Assembly (NCBI GenBank): GCA_964512145.1
Contig: CAZEIM010000007.1
Span: 15,845-79,844 of the forward strand
Length of the DNA: 64,000 nt
DNA from: CAYOHR01 sp964512145
GTDB taxonomy: Bacteria > Bacteroidota > Bacteroidia > Flavobacteriales_G > JALEGO01
Reading direction: 5' to 3'
Shown: piece by piece, positions 35,357 to 45,978 of the stretch
Numbering within the stretch: the stretch's first letter is position 1
How the letters are laid out: each line of letters starts with the position of its first letter
The notes under the pieces: model-generated
What the model saw: the letters and a program-made list of their open reading frames with translations, nothing else
Database searches by the model: none
What the model was told of the DNA's origin: nothing
Translations under genes and position numbers: made by a program

Positions 35357-37493
35357 ATGTCCGAAAAATCAGTACATATCCATAAATCAATAACCACTCG
35401 TAGTTATGTAGTATTCTTTTTTCTACTGCTATTTGGAGTAAGTGTAGTAGCTAAATCATTTATAATACAATACCATGAAGGTGAAGAACTACGCGCGAAA
35501 TTTAAGCAACTTACATTAGGGGTTAAAAATATTGAAGCTGTACGAGGCAATATTTACGCAGAAGACGGTACAATGCTGGCAACGTCTGTTCCAATTTACG
35601 ACATTCGAATGGATACAAGAGCAGCCGGCTTAACCGATAAATTATTTTACGCTTCCATAGACTCTCTTTCTATGCAACTTTCTTATTTATTTGGCGATAA
35701 ACCTGCCGAAACATATAAAAAAGAAATAGTGAGAGCTCGTAAAAACAATGAGCGATATTATTTATTACAAAAAGATGTTCGATATAAACAACTGCAAAAA
35801 TTAAGATCTTTTTCTTTTTATAAACGAGGTAAAAACGAATCGGGATTAATTATAGTGCAAAAAAATAGACGAGAAAAGTTTTTTGGTCAACTAGCTGCCC
35901 GTACAGTAGGGTATGTTTCTGAAACACATAAAGTGGGACTTGAGGCTGCGTATAATAAAGAGTTAAGTGGGGTGGGAGGAAAACAATTGATGAAAAAAAT
36001 TAGTGGAGGGGTTTGGATGCCCATTAATGATGAAAATGAATTAGAGCNNNNNNNNNNNNNNNNNNNNNNNNGGCTACGATATATATACATCTATTGATAT
36101 TAATTTACAAGATGTTGTAGAACATGCATTACAACAACAGCTTCAAAAACACAATGCAGATCATGGTTGTGTTGTATTAATGGAAGTAAATACGGGAGAT
36201 GTAAAAGCTATTGTAAATCTTACCAGAAATATCGATGGTACCTACAGTGAAAAATATAATTATGCCATTGGAGAAAGCACTGAGCCTGGATCTACTTTTA
36301 AACTTGCCTCATTGTTGGTTGCCTTAGAAGATGGATACATTAAAATTACAGATTCCGTTGAAACTGGAAATGGAAAAACCAAATTTTACGGTATCGAAAT
36401 GAAAGACTCTCATGAAGGAGGATATGGTACCATTACTGTTCAAAAAGCCTTAGAAGTTTCTTCAAACGTAGGAATCGCAAAAATAATTTCGCAGTATTAT
36501 GCATCAAACCCATCAAAATTTATAGAAGGCATTCAAAATATTGGATTGCATAAACCTTTAGGTTTAGAAATTCCGGGTGAGGGACAACCGTATTTAAAAT
36601 CTGTTACAGATAAATCTTGGTCTGGAATATCCCTTCCATGGATTTCTCATGGATACGAGTTAAAACTAACGCCTATTCAAATTCTTACGTTTTATAACGC
36701 GGTGGCAAACAATGGTAAAATGGTTCGCCCAAGATTTGTGAAAGAAATAAGAGATAAGGGAAGAATTATTAAAGAAAATCCTGTAGTTGTTTTAAATAAA
36801 TCAATCTGTTCAAATTCAACCCTACAAAGTCTAAAAACTATGTTAGAGGGGGTAGTTGAACAAGGTACGGCACAAAATTTAAAAAATAATATATATAAAA
36901 TAGCCGGAAAAACAGGCACAGCTCAAATTGCAAATGATAAATATGGATATAAATACGATTCAAAAATATCCTATCAGGCATCCTTCGTAGGATATTTCCC
37001 GGCTGATAACCCTAAATATTCGTGCATAGTGGTGGTTAATGCCCCTTCAAACAATGTGTATTATGGAAACTTAGTGGCTGGACCAATATTTAAAGAAGCG
37101 GCTGATAAAATTTACGCTACAGCTATTAATATTCACCAGCCTATCAATTATGAACACAAACCTTTTGCTACAAATGCGTATGTTAAAGGTACTCAAGAGG
37201 ATATTCATACCATTTACAATCAACTGGCACAAGTAGATGAACGTGTTGAACCTAACGACTCTTGGGTTAGAGCATTTCAAAAAGATCAAAAAATCCAGTT
37301 CGATCCCGTGAAAATTGATCAGAGGTTAATTCCAAACGTTAAAGGCATGACTTTAAAAGATGCACTGTATATACTAGAAAATAATGGATTACAAGTCGTT
37401 TTTCACGGGAAAGGGAAAGTTAAAAACCAAATTCCCGAAGCAGGACAGGCGTTTCAACATGGTCAAACCATCGTATTAATATTAGATATATGA
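35357..37493 (+). CDS. ftsI: Penicillin-binding protein (FtsI-type) with C-terminal PASTA domain, broken by an assembly gap
   Basis: Septal peptidoglycan transpeptidase anchored by one N-terminal helix (about 14-32 from the ATG at 35357; an upstream in-frame TTG is not needed). Before the gap lies the dimerisation part (EAVRGNIYAEDGTMLATS, and RTVGYVSETHKVGLEAAYNKEL). After the gap: the catalytic serine in EPGSTFKLASL, SSN in EVSSNVGIAK and KTG in AGKTGTAQI. The last 60 residues are one PASTA domain (IPNVKGMTLKDALYILENNGLQV). The N run 36048-36071 shifts the frame by one, so its true length leaves remainder 2 when divided by 3. The stop overlaps the murE start (ATGA). Confidence 0.92.
36048..36071. 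other. Assembly gap (24 N) inside ftsI
   Basis: Flanking frames are offset by one, so the N count is only an estimate; the missing piece lies between the dimerisation part and the transpeptidase domain. Confidence 0.95.
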
Positions 37494-38949
37494 AATTATT
37501 AAGCGATATATTATACAAATNNNNNNNNNNGGGATTATTCATATTGAAGGGAATACCCAGCTTGCCATAGAGTCTGTTGCTTTTGATTCACGAAAAGTTG
37601 AAAAATTCACCTTATTTGTAGCTGTTAAAGGCTTATTGTCGGATGGGCATACATACATCGATAAATCCATCGAGTTGGGGGCTGTAGCTATTGTATGCGA
37701 AGAATTTCCGGAAAATATTAAGCAAGGAATTACATATGTAAAGGTAGAAAACTCTAGAAAAGCCTTAGCTGTAATTGCCTCTAACTTTTATGATGAACCG
37801 TCTTCTAAAATTCAAATTATTGGCGTTACGGGTACCAACGGAAAAACCACAACAGCTACACTATTATTTCAGTTGTTTAAGCAATTAGGATATAAGTGCG
37901 GATTAATTTCTACCGTTAAAAACCAAATACATCAAGAGGTTTTACCCTCAAGTTTTACTACCCCCGATCCGGTAGAATTGCATAAACTTTTTGCTACCAT
38001 GGTAGAGAAAAAGTGCACATACTGTTTTATGGAAGTCAGTTCTCATGCGTTAGATCAATACAGAGTACATGGGGTGCAATTTAAGGGAGCTGTATTTACA
38101 AATATTACCCACGATCATTTAGATTATCACAAAACATTTAATGCCTATATACATGCTAAAAAAATGTTGTTTGATATGTTGCCTAAAGATGCATTTGCGT
38201 TGGTTAACAAGGACGATAAGCATTGGAATATCTTTTTACAAAATTGTCAAGCTAAACAATTTACATATGCAACACAGCACATTGCTGAATATAGAGCCAA
38301 AATGATTGAAAACACGCTTCAAGGAATGCACGCGTACATAGATGGGGTTGAAATATGGCTTAGAATTACCGGAAAATTTAATTTATATAATGCGTTAGCA
38401 GTGTATGCCGTTGCCGATTTACTAAAAATTGACAAAAACGATATACTGATGTGCCTAAGTAAAATTGAAGGAGCTGAGGGAAGATTTCAGGTTGTTCGAT
38501 TAAAAAACAATAAAACTTTTGTGGTTGACTATGCACATACTCCCGATGCATTGCAAAAAATCATCGAAAATATTAAAGAAACGTTAAAGCCAAATCAAAA
38601 AATTATTACTGTTTTTGGTTGTGGGGGAGACAGAGATAAATTAAAAAGACCCGAAATGGGTAAAATAGCTTCTCAATTAAGCGACCAGTGTATTATAACA
38701 TCCGATAACCCTAGAAATGAAAACCCTAAAAGCATCATTCAAGATATACTTTCAGGAATTGAAAAGCAACATCAACATGAGGTTATGTGTGTTGAAGACC
38801 GTGCAGAAGCCATAAAAATTGCACATAAAATTTCAAGCACTCATGATATCGTTTTGGTTGCCGGAAAAGGACATGAAAAATATCAAGAAATACTAGGGAT
38901 TAAACACTATTTTAACGATGTAGAAGTAATACAACAATTATCAGAATAA
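37490..38949 (+). CDS. murE: UDP-MurNAc-L-Ala-D-Glu--meso-DAP ligase, broken by an assembly gap
   Basis: Adds meso-diaminopimelate to the peptidoglycan precursor in the cytoplasm. The ATG at 37490 overlaps the ftsI stop; MKLLSDILYK precedes the N run at 37521-37530, and the frame resumes at 37531 as GIIHIEGN. The ATP loop is GVTGTNGKTTTA; HDHLDYH and the DNPRNENP motif follow, the latter marking meso-DAP rather than lysine specificity. The flanking frames are offset by two, so the real gap leaves remainder 2 when divided by 3 (for example 8 or 11 bases). Total size is close to the family norm of about 485 residues. Confidence 0.93.
37521..37530. other. Assembly gap (10 N) near the start of murE
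   Basis: Ten N shortly after the murE start codon; the frame does not close with exactly ten bases. Confidence 0.95.
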
Positions 38950-38952
38950 TTT

Positions 38953-40185
38953 ATGCTGTACTATCTATTTGAATATTTAAGTCAATACGATGTTCCTGGA
39001 GCCGGGGTATTTAAGTACCTTACTTTTAGAGCAGCGTTGGCAGTCATAGTTTCCTTAATTATTTCAATGCTTTTTGGTGCTAAATTAATTGATTTACTCC
39101 GAAAGAAACTTATTGGTGAAACAGTGCGTAACTTAGGCTTAAAAGGGGAAGAATCAAAACAAGGAACACCAACTATGGGGGGAATTATTATTTTATCCTC
39201 CATTTTAATACCTACCTTACTATTCGCCAAACTCCATAATATTTATGTTTTACTCATGCTGGTAACCACTATTATGCTTGGGCTAATTGGTTTCATGGAC
39301 GATTATATTAAAGTATTTAAGAAAGATAAACGAGGATTAGCCGGAAAATTTAAAGTTATTGGACAAATACTGGTTGGTTTAGTAACCGGCTGTGTCTTGT
39401 ATTTTCACCCCGATGTAAAAGTAAAAACAGAGTTGTATGAAACGAGATACGAAATAAATGAAGGAATAATAAACGAAAACAACATGAGTAATTGGCGTGA
39501 AAGCAAGTCGCATATCACAACCATTCCGTTTATTAAAAATAATGAATTTAATTATGATTGGTTTATTTCATTCATTAGTGACCAGGCAGTTAACTATGCA
39601 TGGATTATTTTTATACCCATTGTCATTTTTATTGTAACGGCAGTATCTAATGGAGCAAATTTAACCGATGGCTTAGATGGATTAGCTACAGGGTCTTCAG
39701 CTATCATAGGTTCAACACTCGCCATTTTTGCATATGTATCGGGTAATTATGTATTTGCTGACTATTTAAATATTATGTACATCCCACATGTAGGTGAATT
39801 AGTAATTTTTATGGCCGCATTTGTTGGAGCATGTATAGGATTTTTATGGTATAATGCTTATCCAGCTCAAGTTTTTATGGGCGATACGGGTAGCTTATCA
39901 TTAGGCGGAATTATTGCCATTTTCTCTTTAGCGGTTCGAAAAGAAATGTTAATTCCCATTTTTTGCGGAGTATTTTTAATAGAAAACCTATCGGTTATTA
40001 TTCAGGTAGCCTATTTTAAATATACTAAGAAAAAGTTTGGGGAAGGAAGAAGAATTTTTTTAATGGCACCCCTACACCATCATTTTCAAAAAAAGGGTTT
40101 ACACGAGTCTAAAATTGTTGCTCGTTTTTGGATTGTAGGAATTTTATTGGCCATTTTAAGCATTGTAACACTTAAGCTTCGATGA
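38953..40185 (+). CDS. mraY: Phospho-MurNAc-pentapeptide transferase
   Basis: 410 residues, about ten membrane helices, inner membrane. Makes lipid I from UDP-MurNAc-pentapeptide and undecaprenyl phosphate. Signatures: KQGTPTMGGIII (about 72-83), FMDDYIKVFKKDKRGL (about 115-130), NGANLTDGLDGLATG (about 234-248), MGDTGSLSLGG (about 310) and PLHHHFQKKG (about 375). A long loop of about 50 residues after the third helix (155-205) is the usual Bacteroidota insertion. It begins three bases after murE and overlaps murD by four bases. Confidence 0.97.
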   Translation: MLYYLFEYLSQYDVPGAGVFKYLTFRAALAVIVSLIISMLFGAKLIDLLRKKLIGETVRNLGLKGEESKQGTPTMGGIIILSSILIPTLLFAKLHNIYVLLMLVTTIMLGLIGFMDDYIKVFKKDKRGLAGKFKVIGQILVGLVTGCVLYFHPDVKVKTELYETRYEINEGIINENNMSNWRESKSHITTIPFIKNNEFNYDWFISFISDQAVNYAWIIFIPIVIFIVTAVSNGANLTDGLDGLATGSSAIIGSTLAIFAYVSGNYVFADYLNIMYIPHVGELVIFMAAFVGACIGFLWYNAYPAQVFMGDTGSLSLGGIIAIFSLAVRKEMLIPIFCGVFLIENLSVIIQVAYFKYTKKKFGEGRRIFLMAPLHHHFQKKGLHESKIVARFWIVGILLAILSIVTLKLR

Positions 40186-41537
40186 AACCAGATAAAGAAA
40201 AATATGTAGTTATAATTGGCGCTGCTGAGAGTGGAGTAGGTGCTGCTATGCTGGCTAAAAAATTAGGTATTAAGGTGTTTGTTACCGATGCTCGTAACAT
40301 AAAAGAAGTATTTAAAAATACCCTAATTGAATATGAAATAGATTTTGAAGAAGGTAAACATACGGAAGAAAAAATATTGAATGCCGATGAGGTCATTAAA
40401 AGTCCGGGAGTACCTCATAAAATTGAAATAATTAAAAAATGTAAGGAACAAAATATTCCCATTATATCTGAAATTGAATTTGCAGCAAGATATACCAAGG
40501 CTAAAATAATAGCCATAACAGGTACTAACGGAAAAACCACTACTACTTTACTTACCTACCATTTATTTAAAAAAGCAGGTAAAGATGTTTTATTAGCCGG
40601 AAATGTAGGTGACAGTTTCGCTAAAATGGTAGCCTTGTCAGATCACGATCCAGAGTACTTTGTGTTAGAAGTGAGCAGCTTTCAATTAGATGATATTGAA
40701 AATTTTAAACCTTATATATCCATTTTATTAAACATAACCCCCGATCATTTAGACCGCTATGAATACAAATTTGAAAATTACATCCAAGCTAAGTTTAACA
40801 TTACCAAAAACCAACAAGCCTATGAATACTTTATTTACAACGCAGACGACACCGTTATCGCCCATTACATGGAGAAGCACAGCATTTCAGCAACCTGTGT
40901 CCCCATATCAGTATACCAACCCCTCTCCCAAGGGGCTTATTTAAATAATTCTTTTATATGTCTAACCTTTCCCAAAACTAATTTTACTATGTCTATTCAC
41001 GAACTGGCCTTACAAGGCAAACACAATTATTACAATTCAATGGCAGCAGCAGTAGCAGCCCGAATTGAGGATTTAAGAAAAAATTCCATTCGAGAAAGTT
41101 TAGCCGATTTTAAAAATGAAGCTCATCGTATGGAGTTTGTAGCAAGTATTCAAGGAGTTGAATACATTAACGACTCTAAAGCAACCAATATTAATTCAGT
41201 TTGGTATGCCTTAGAATCTATGACAAAACCTGTTATTTGGGTTGTTGGTGGTCAAGATAAAGGCAACGATTACTCCGAATTAATAGAATTAGTAAAAGAA
41301 AAAGTAAAAGCCATTATTTGTTTAGGAGCCGATAATACCAAAATTCACAATGCATTTAGGTATGTAGTAGAAGACAGGTTTGATGCAAAATCTGCTTACG
41401 AAGCGGTTAATATAGCCAGTAAAATAGCTCAAAAAGGCGATGTAGTTTTATTGTCTCCCGCTTGCGCTAGTTTCGACTTATTTGAAGATTATAAAGACCG
41501 AGGAAACCAATTTAAAGAGGCTGTAAAGTCTTTATAA
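40182..41537 (+). CDS. murD: UDP-MurNAc-L-alanine--D-glutamate ligase
   Basis: 451 residues, cytoplasmic Mur ligase that adds D-glutamate. N-terminal nucleotide-binding domain opens with VIIGAAESGVGAAMLAKKLG; the ATP loop is AITGTNGKTTTT (about 109-120), followed by NITPDHLDRY and, later, YINDSKATNINSVWYAL. It starts inside the last codons of mraY and leads ftsW 19 bases further on. Confidence 0.96.
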   Translation: MKPDKEKYVVIIGAAESGVGAAMLAKKLGIKVFVTDARNIKEVFKNTLIEYEIDFEEGKHTEEKILNADEVIKSPGVPHKIEIIKKCKEQNIPIISEIEFAARYTKAKIIAITGTNGKTTTTLLTYHLFKKAGKDVLLAGNVGDSFAKMVALSDHDPEYFVLEVSSFQLDDIENFKPYISILLNITPDHLDRYEYKFENYIQAKFNITKNQQAYEYFIYNADDTVIAHYMEKHSISATCVPISVYQPLSQGAYLNNSFICLTFPKTNFTMSIHELALQGKHNYYNSMAAAVAARIEDLRKNSIRESLADFKNEAHRMEFVASIQGVEYINDSKATNINSVWYALESMTKPVIWVVGGQDKGNDYSELIELVKEKVKAIICLGADNTKIHNAFRYVVEDRFDAKSAYEAVNIASKIAQKGDVVLLSPACASFDLFEDYKDRGNQFKEAVKSL

Positions 41538-41556
41538 AATTTTAGGTTATTCAGCC

Positions 41557-42714
41557 GTGCGTATTTTTAATGAAAATATCACATTAAAAGGAGATAGAGG
41601 TATATGGACCGTACTTATACTTTTGTCTCTAATTTCTATACTAGTTGTATATAGTTCTATTGTTACCCTAGCCTATAAACATCAACAAGGGAATACATTG
41701 TATTATTTACTTAGGCATTCTGTTTTTATTGCTGTTGGATTATTGCTGGCATACTATGTACATAAAATTAAATTTACATTGTTTTCTAAAATCTCTTTGA
41801 TTTTAATGATTGTTACCATTCCCCTGCTTGTTTTAACATTGTTGTTGGGAGCCAAAATTAATGAGGCGAACCGTTGGTTGGTCATTCCAATTATAAACCA
41901 AACCTTTCAAACATCCGATTTGGCTAAACTTTCATTAATCATGTATATTGCTCGAACAATTACCTTGAAACAACAGGATTTACATAACTTCCGAAATACA
42001 TTTATTCCCCTTTTGGTTCCTATTACATTAACGTGTGGGTTAATACTTCCGGCAAATTTTTCAACGGCAGCCATGCTTTTTTTTGCTTGTTTTTTACTCA
42101 TGTTCGTAGGAGGGATTAAAATAACACATTTATTAGGAACACTTGGATTTGTTGCAATATTGGGTGTTATTGCCTTATTTATAGTTATGAAGTTTCCTGA
42201 TGTTTTACCTCGAGCCAAAACTTGGAACAAACGTATAGAAAGTTATATGTCGGGAGAAAGTAAAGAAAATTATCAGGCAGAGCAATCGAAAATTGCTATA
42301 GCTACCGGAGGATTACTTGGGAAAGGCCCCGGAAAAAGCACACAGAGAAATTTTTTACCTCACCCGTATTCCGATTTTATTTTTGCCATTGTTATAGAAG
42401 AATATGGCCTATTTGGCGGAGTTTTTGTATTGCTACTATATTTAATTTTTTTATTTCGCTGTGTACGTATTATGAGTACTACCGATAAATTATTCGGAAA
42501 GTTACTTGTTGCAGGTATAAGTTTTATGCTCATTTTTCAGGCACTTATTAATATGGCGGTTGCCGTAAATTTATTTCCGGTTACAGGTCAACCATTACCT
42601 ATGATTAGCATGGGAGGAACCTCTATGTGGTTTACATGTTTATCGGTAGGGGTAATACTAAGCGTTAGTGCTTTTGAAAAAAATACTGAAAAAACAAATC
42701 TTTCATCGAAATAG
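41557..42714 (+). CDS. ftsW: Lipid II polymerase / SEDS protein FtsW
   Basis: 385 residues, GTG start, about ten membrane helices. SEDS glycosyltransferase of the divisome that polymerises lipid II with FtsI. Visible signatures: LAKLSLIMYIAR (about 124-135), a large extracellular loop with GKGPGKSTQRNFLPHPYSDFIFAIVIEEYGLFGG (about 251-284) and NLFPVTGQPLPMISMGGTSMWFT near 340-362. The catalytic Asp region of SEDS proteins fits PYSDFIF. It is followed by murG after six bases. Confidence 0.96.
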   Translation: MRIFNENITLKGDRGIWTVLILLSLISILVVYSSIVTLAYKHQQGNTLYYLLRHSVFIAVGLLLAYYVHKIKFTLFSKISLILMIVTIPLLVLTLLLGAKINEANRWLVIPIINQTFQTSDLAKLSLIMYIARTITLKQQDLHNFRNTFIPLLVPITLTCGLILPANFSTAAMLFFACFLLMFVGGIKITHLLGTLGFVAILGVIALFIVMKFPDVLPRAKTWNKRIESYMSGESKENYQAEQSKIAIATGGLLGKGPGKSTQRNFLPHPYSDFIFAIVIEEYGLFGGVFVLLLYLIFLFRCVRIMSTTDKLFGKLLVAGISFMLIFQALINMAVAVNLFPVTGQPLPMISMGGTSMWFTCLSVGVILSVSAFEKNTEKTNLSSK

Positions 42715-42720
42715 TCATGT

Positions 42721-43815
42721 ATGAAAAATTTTAAAGTAATTATTAGTGGAGGAGGAACAGGAGGACATATTTTCCCGGCTTTGGCTATTGCCGATGAAAT
42801 AAAGCATAGAATTCCAAATGCCGAAATATTATTTGTTGGAGCAAAGGGCAAAATGGAAATGACTAAAGTGCCTGCCAATGGATATTCAATTGTTGGTTTA
42901 GATATACAAGGGATACAAAGAAGATTAACCCTAAAAAATTTATGGGTTCCTTTTAAAATCATAAAAAGTATGCTAAAAGCGATTCAAATATTAAAAAAAA
43001 TGAATCCAACCTTAGTTATTGGAGTAGGTGGTTATGCAAGCGGACCACTATTACAAGCAGCTTCTTGGTTAGGATATCCATATATTATTCAGGAACAAAA
43101 TTCTTTTCCGGGTATTACCAACAAACTATTAGCCCCAAAAGCCAGAAAAATATTTACGGCATATGAGTCTATGGAAATGTTTTTCCCAAAAGATAAAATT
43201 ATTTTAGCCGGAAATCCCGTTCGAAAATCGATATTAGGAATTTCATCACAAGCAAAAGATTATCAAGAGTTTAATTTAAAAGCAGATAAAACGACTATTT
43301 TATGTATTGGAGGTAGCTTGGGAGCCTTAACCTTAAATGAAAGTATGCATGGGATGATAGAGAAGTTGTTAGCATTAAATTGTCAAATAATATGGCAAAC
43401 CGGAAAATCATATATTGAAAAAGCGATGCATGCACATGGTAAAAAAGAAGGAGTATGTATAATGCCGTTTATTGAAAATATGGATAAAGCATATGCAATT
43501 TCAGATATTATTATTTCAAGAGCAGGAGCACTTTCGGTTTCTGAATTATGCATTGTAGGAAAACCAGTTGTTTTTGTTCCTTCACCCAATGTATCTGAAG
43601 ATCATCAAACAAAAAACGCCATGGCTTTAGTCAATAAAAACGCGGCAAGAATGGTAAAAGATTTAGACGCTCGAGAAAATTTATATTCTGAAATTAAAAT
43701 GTTATTGTTAGATAAATCCTTGCGAGAAATCCTTCAGCAAAATATCAGCTCATTAGCAAAACCAAATGCCACAGAAGTTATTGTTAACCATATTTTAGCC
43801 ATAACAAAATCATGA
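42721..43815 (+). CDS. murG: UDP-GlcNAc:lipid I N-acetylglucosaminyltransferase
   Basis: 364 residues, peripheral on the inner face of the inner membrane. It forms lipid II. The membrane and donor loop GGGTGGHIFPALAIADE is at about 11-27; GVGGYASGPLLQAA (about 101), EQNSFPGITNKLLA (about 124) and the UDP-GlcNAc site SRAGALSVSEL (about 260) are all present. Its end overlaps murC by four bases. Confidence 0.97.
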   Translation: MKNFKVIISGGGTGGHIFPALAIADEIKHRIPNAEILFVGAKGKMEMTKVPANGYSIVGLDIQGIQRRLTLKNLWVPFKIIKSMLKAIQILKKMNPTLVIGVGGYASGPLLQAASWLGYPYIIQEQNSFPGITNKLLAPKARKIFTAYESMEMFFPKDKIILAGNPVRKSILGISSQAKDYQEFNLKADKTTILCIGGSLGALTLNESMHGMIEKLLALNCQIIWQTGKSYIEKAMHAHGKKEGVCIMPFIENMDKAYAISDIIISRAGALSVSELCIVGKPVVFVPSPNVSEDHQTKNAMALVNKNAARMVKDLDARENLYSEIKMLLLDKSLREILQQNISSLAKPNATEVIVNHILAITKS

Positions 43816-45176
43816 ATTTAAAAAATTGTAAAAAAATATATTTTTTAGGCATTGGTGGTATAGGCATGTCTGCATTAGCTAGATATTTTAAATTATTAGG
43901 AAAGGAAGTTGCAGGGTATGATAAAACAGAAACAGATTTAACCAAAAGTTTAGTCAAAGAAGGTATTCCGGTATATTATCAAGAAGAAATAGGTCATATT
44001 TCTTCAAACACCGATTTGGTAGTATATACTCCGGCTATTCCTAAAGATCATCAAGAGTTGTTATATGTTCAGCAACGTGAAATTCCTTTAAAAAAGCGAG
44101 CCGAAGTTTTAGGAATCATTTCTAAAAATTACCAATCTGTTGCAGTGGCCGGAACACATGGTAAAACAACCACATCTTCTATCATTGCACATATTATGTA
44201 TTCATCAAATATTGGATGTAATGCTTTTGTAGGAGGCATTATGAATAATTATAACACCAATGTATTGCTCCATGAACATTCAGATTGGGTAGTTTTAGAG
44301 GCCGATGAATATGACCGATCATTTATGCATCTTCATCCTAAAATTTGCATCATTAATTCAATAGATGCAGACCATTTAGATATTTATGGTTCTCATGATG
44401 AGGTTAAAAATAGTTATGTAAGATTTAGTCATCAATTGCAGCAAAATGGGACATTAATTTGCCACCATGCAATAAAAAATACATTCCCTCATGCGCAATA
44501 TACCTTTTCGGTTGAAAATCCAAAAGCCGATATTTTTGCCTCACAAATTCAAAAAGGATATTATGGCACTAAAGCTACTATACATATACAAGCATTGCAT
44601 GAACAAATGCAGATTGAAGCACCTATATTTGGAAATCATAATTTAGAGAATGTTTTAGCTGCTATTTTAGCTACTAGGTTGGCAGGGGTAACAACACAGC
44701 AAATAACACATTCTTTACAACAATTTAAAGGAATAAAAAGAAGGTTTGAGATTGCTTATAAAAGCCAAACTTCCATAGTCATTGATGATTATGCCCATCA
44801 TCCTACGGAACTAAATTCAGTCATTCATACAGTAAGGGAATATTTTCCTAATCAAGCTTTAACCATTGTTTTTCAGCCGCATCTTTTTTCTAGAACTAGA
44901 GACTTTTATGATGATTTTGCTGTATCGTTATCATTAGCAGATCATGTTTTATTATTAGATATTTACCCGGCACGAGAAAAACCTATAGAAGGGGTTTCAT
45001 CTGAAATATTACTTTCTAAAATACATAATCCTTCTAAAAAGCTTATACAAAAACACGAATTGTATGATGCAGTTAAAAATAATTTACCTGGTGTAATACT
45101 TATGGCAGGAGCAGGAGATATTGATGTTTTGGTTCACACCCTGATTAAACAAATTCAACATAATGAACCGAAGTAA
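43812..45176 (+). CDS. murC: UDP-MurNAc--L-alanine ligase
   Basis: 454 residues, adds the first alanine to UDP-MurNAc. FLGIGGIGMSALARYF (about 11-26) forms the nucleotide-sugar domain start, AGTHGKTTTSS (about 112-122) the ATP loop, LEADEYDRSF (about 171) and DDYAHHPTE (about 320) the remaining signatures. It overlaps murG by four and ftsQ by fourteen bases, consistent with translational coupling. Confidence 0.97.
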   Translation: MNLKNCKKIYFLGIGGIGMSALARYFKLLGKEVAGYDKTETDLTKSLVKEGIPVYYQEEIGHISSNTDLVVYTPAIPKDHQELLYVQQREIPLKKRAEVLGIISKNYQSVAVAGTHGKTTTSSIIAHIMYSSNIGCNAFVGGIMNNYNTNVLLHEHSDWVVLEADEYDRSFMHLHPKICIINSIDADHLDIYGSHDEVKNSYVRFSHQLQQNGTLICHHAIKNTFPHAQYTFSVENPKADIFASQIQKGYYGTKATIHIQALHEQMQIEAPIFGNHNLENVLAAILATRLAGVTTQQITHSLQQFKGIKRRFEIAYKSQTSIVIDDYAHHPTELNSVIHTVREYFPNQALTIVFQPHLFSRTRDFYDDFAVSLSLADHVLLLDIYPAREKPIEGVSSEILLSKIHNPSKKLIQKHELYDAVKNNLPGVILMAGAGDIDVLVHTLIKQIQHNEPK

Positions 45177-45978
45177 GATTAAAAAAATATCGAAAACTAT
45201 ATTTTGGATAAGTATGGTATTACTTTTTATCACCATTATGGGATTTGCGCAAGTAAACCAACAAAAAAACACCCTGCAAGAAATTAATATTTTTATAGAT
45301 TTTAACCACGCTTTTGTTTCAAAAAAAGAGATTGAAAAAATTTTAAATAAGAAACAAATTGTATTAGGCCGATTATTGCATGAAATTAATACATTCGAAA
45401 TTGAACAAATTTTATCCGAAAATCCCTATGCTAAAAATGTGGAAGTATATAAAAGTTTAAATGGCAAACTGTACATAAATATTATTCAAAGAACTCCTAT
45501 AGCTCGAATTTTTACGTCAGAATACGAAAGTTTTTACGTAGACGATGAAGGCATGCTTATGCCTGCTACAAGTCTTTATACTCCAAGGGTTTTGGTTTGT
45601 TCAGGGCATGTTTTTAATAAGGTTAATGACAATAGGGCGTTAATAAAAATTTTAAATGACCCAAAACAGCAGGATTCAAAAAATATACTTTTAGGGTTAT
45701 TTAACTTGGTAAAGTATATACATGCCGATAAGTTTTGGAATAAACAAATAACGATGGTATATGTAAATAAAAATAACGAATTTGAGCTGATGCCTTTGTT
45801 GGGTTCGCATAGCATTGTTTTTGGAAGTGCAGAACAAATGGAAGAAAAGTTTAATAAATTGTATGTTTTATACTCTGAAGGACTTTCTAGAACCGGTTGG
45901 AATATTTACGAAAAAATAGATTTGCGCTATAAAAATCAAGTAATCTGTAAACAAAAAAACAACCATGAGTACAAATAA
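45163..45978 (+). CDS. ftsQ: Cell division protein FtsQ
   Basis: 271 residues: short basic cytoplasmic end, one membrane helix (about 11-30), then a POTRA-like domain (about 37-110, with NPYAKNVEVYKSLNGKLYINIIQRTPIARI) and a beta domain. FtsQ links FtsL and later divisome proteins in the periplasm. Sequence identity to other FtsQ proteins is low, and its place between murC and ftsA supports the name. It overlaps both neighbours by 14 bases. Confidence 0.9.
   Translation: MNRSKIKKISKTIFWISMVLLFITIMGFAQVNQQKNTLQEINIFIDFNHAFVSKKEIEKILNKKQIVLGRLLHEINTFEIEQILSENPYAKNVEVYKSLNGKLYINIIQRTPIARIFTSEYESFYVDDEGMLMPATSLYTPRVLVCSGHVFNKVNDNRALIKILNDPKQQDSKNILLGLFNLVKYIHADKFWNKQITMVYVNKNNEFELMPLLGSHSIVFGSAEQMEEKFNKLYVLYSEGLSRTGWNIYEKIDLRYKNQVICKQKNNHEYK

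Noticed and set aside
41907..42230. Open frame of 107 codons opposite ftsW
   Set aside because: Antisense shadow of ftsW; no independent start signal or family resemblance.
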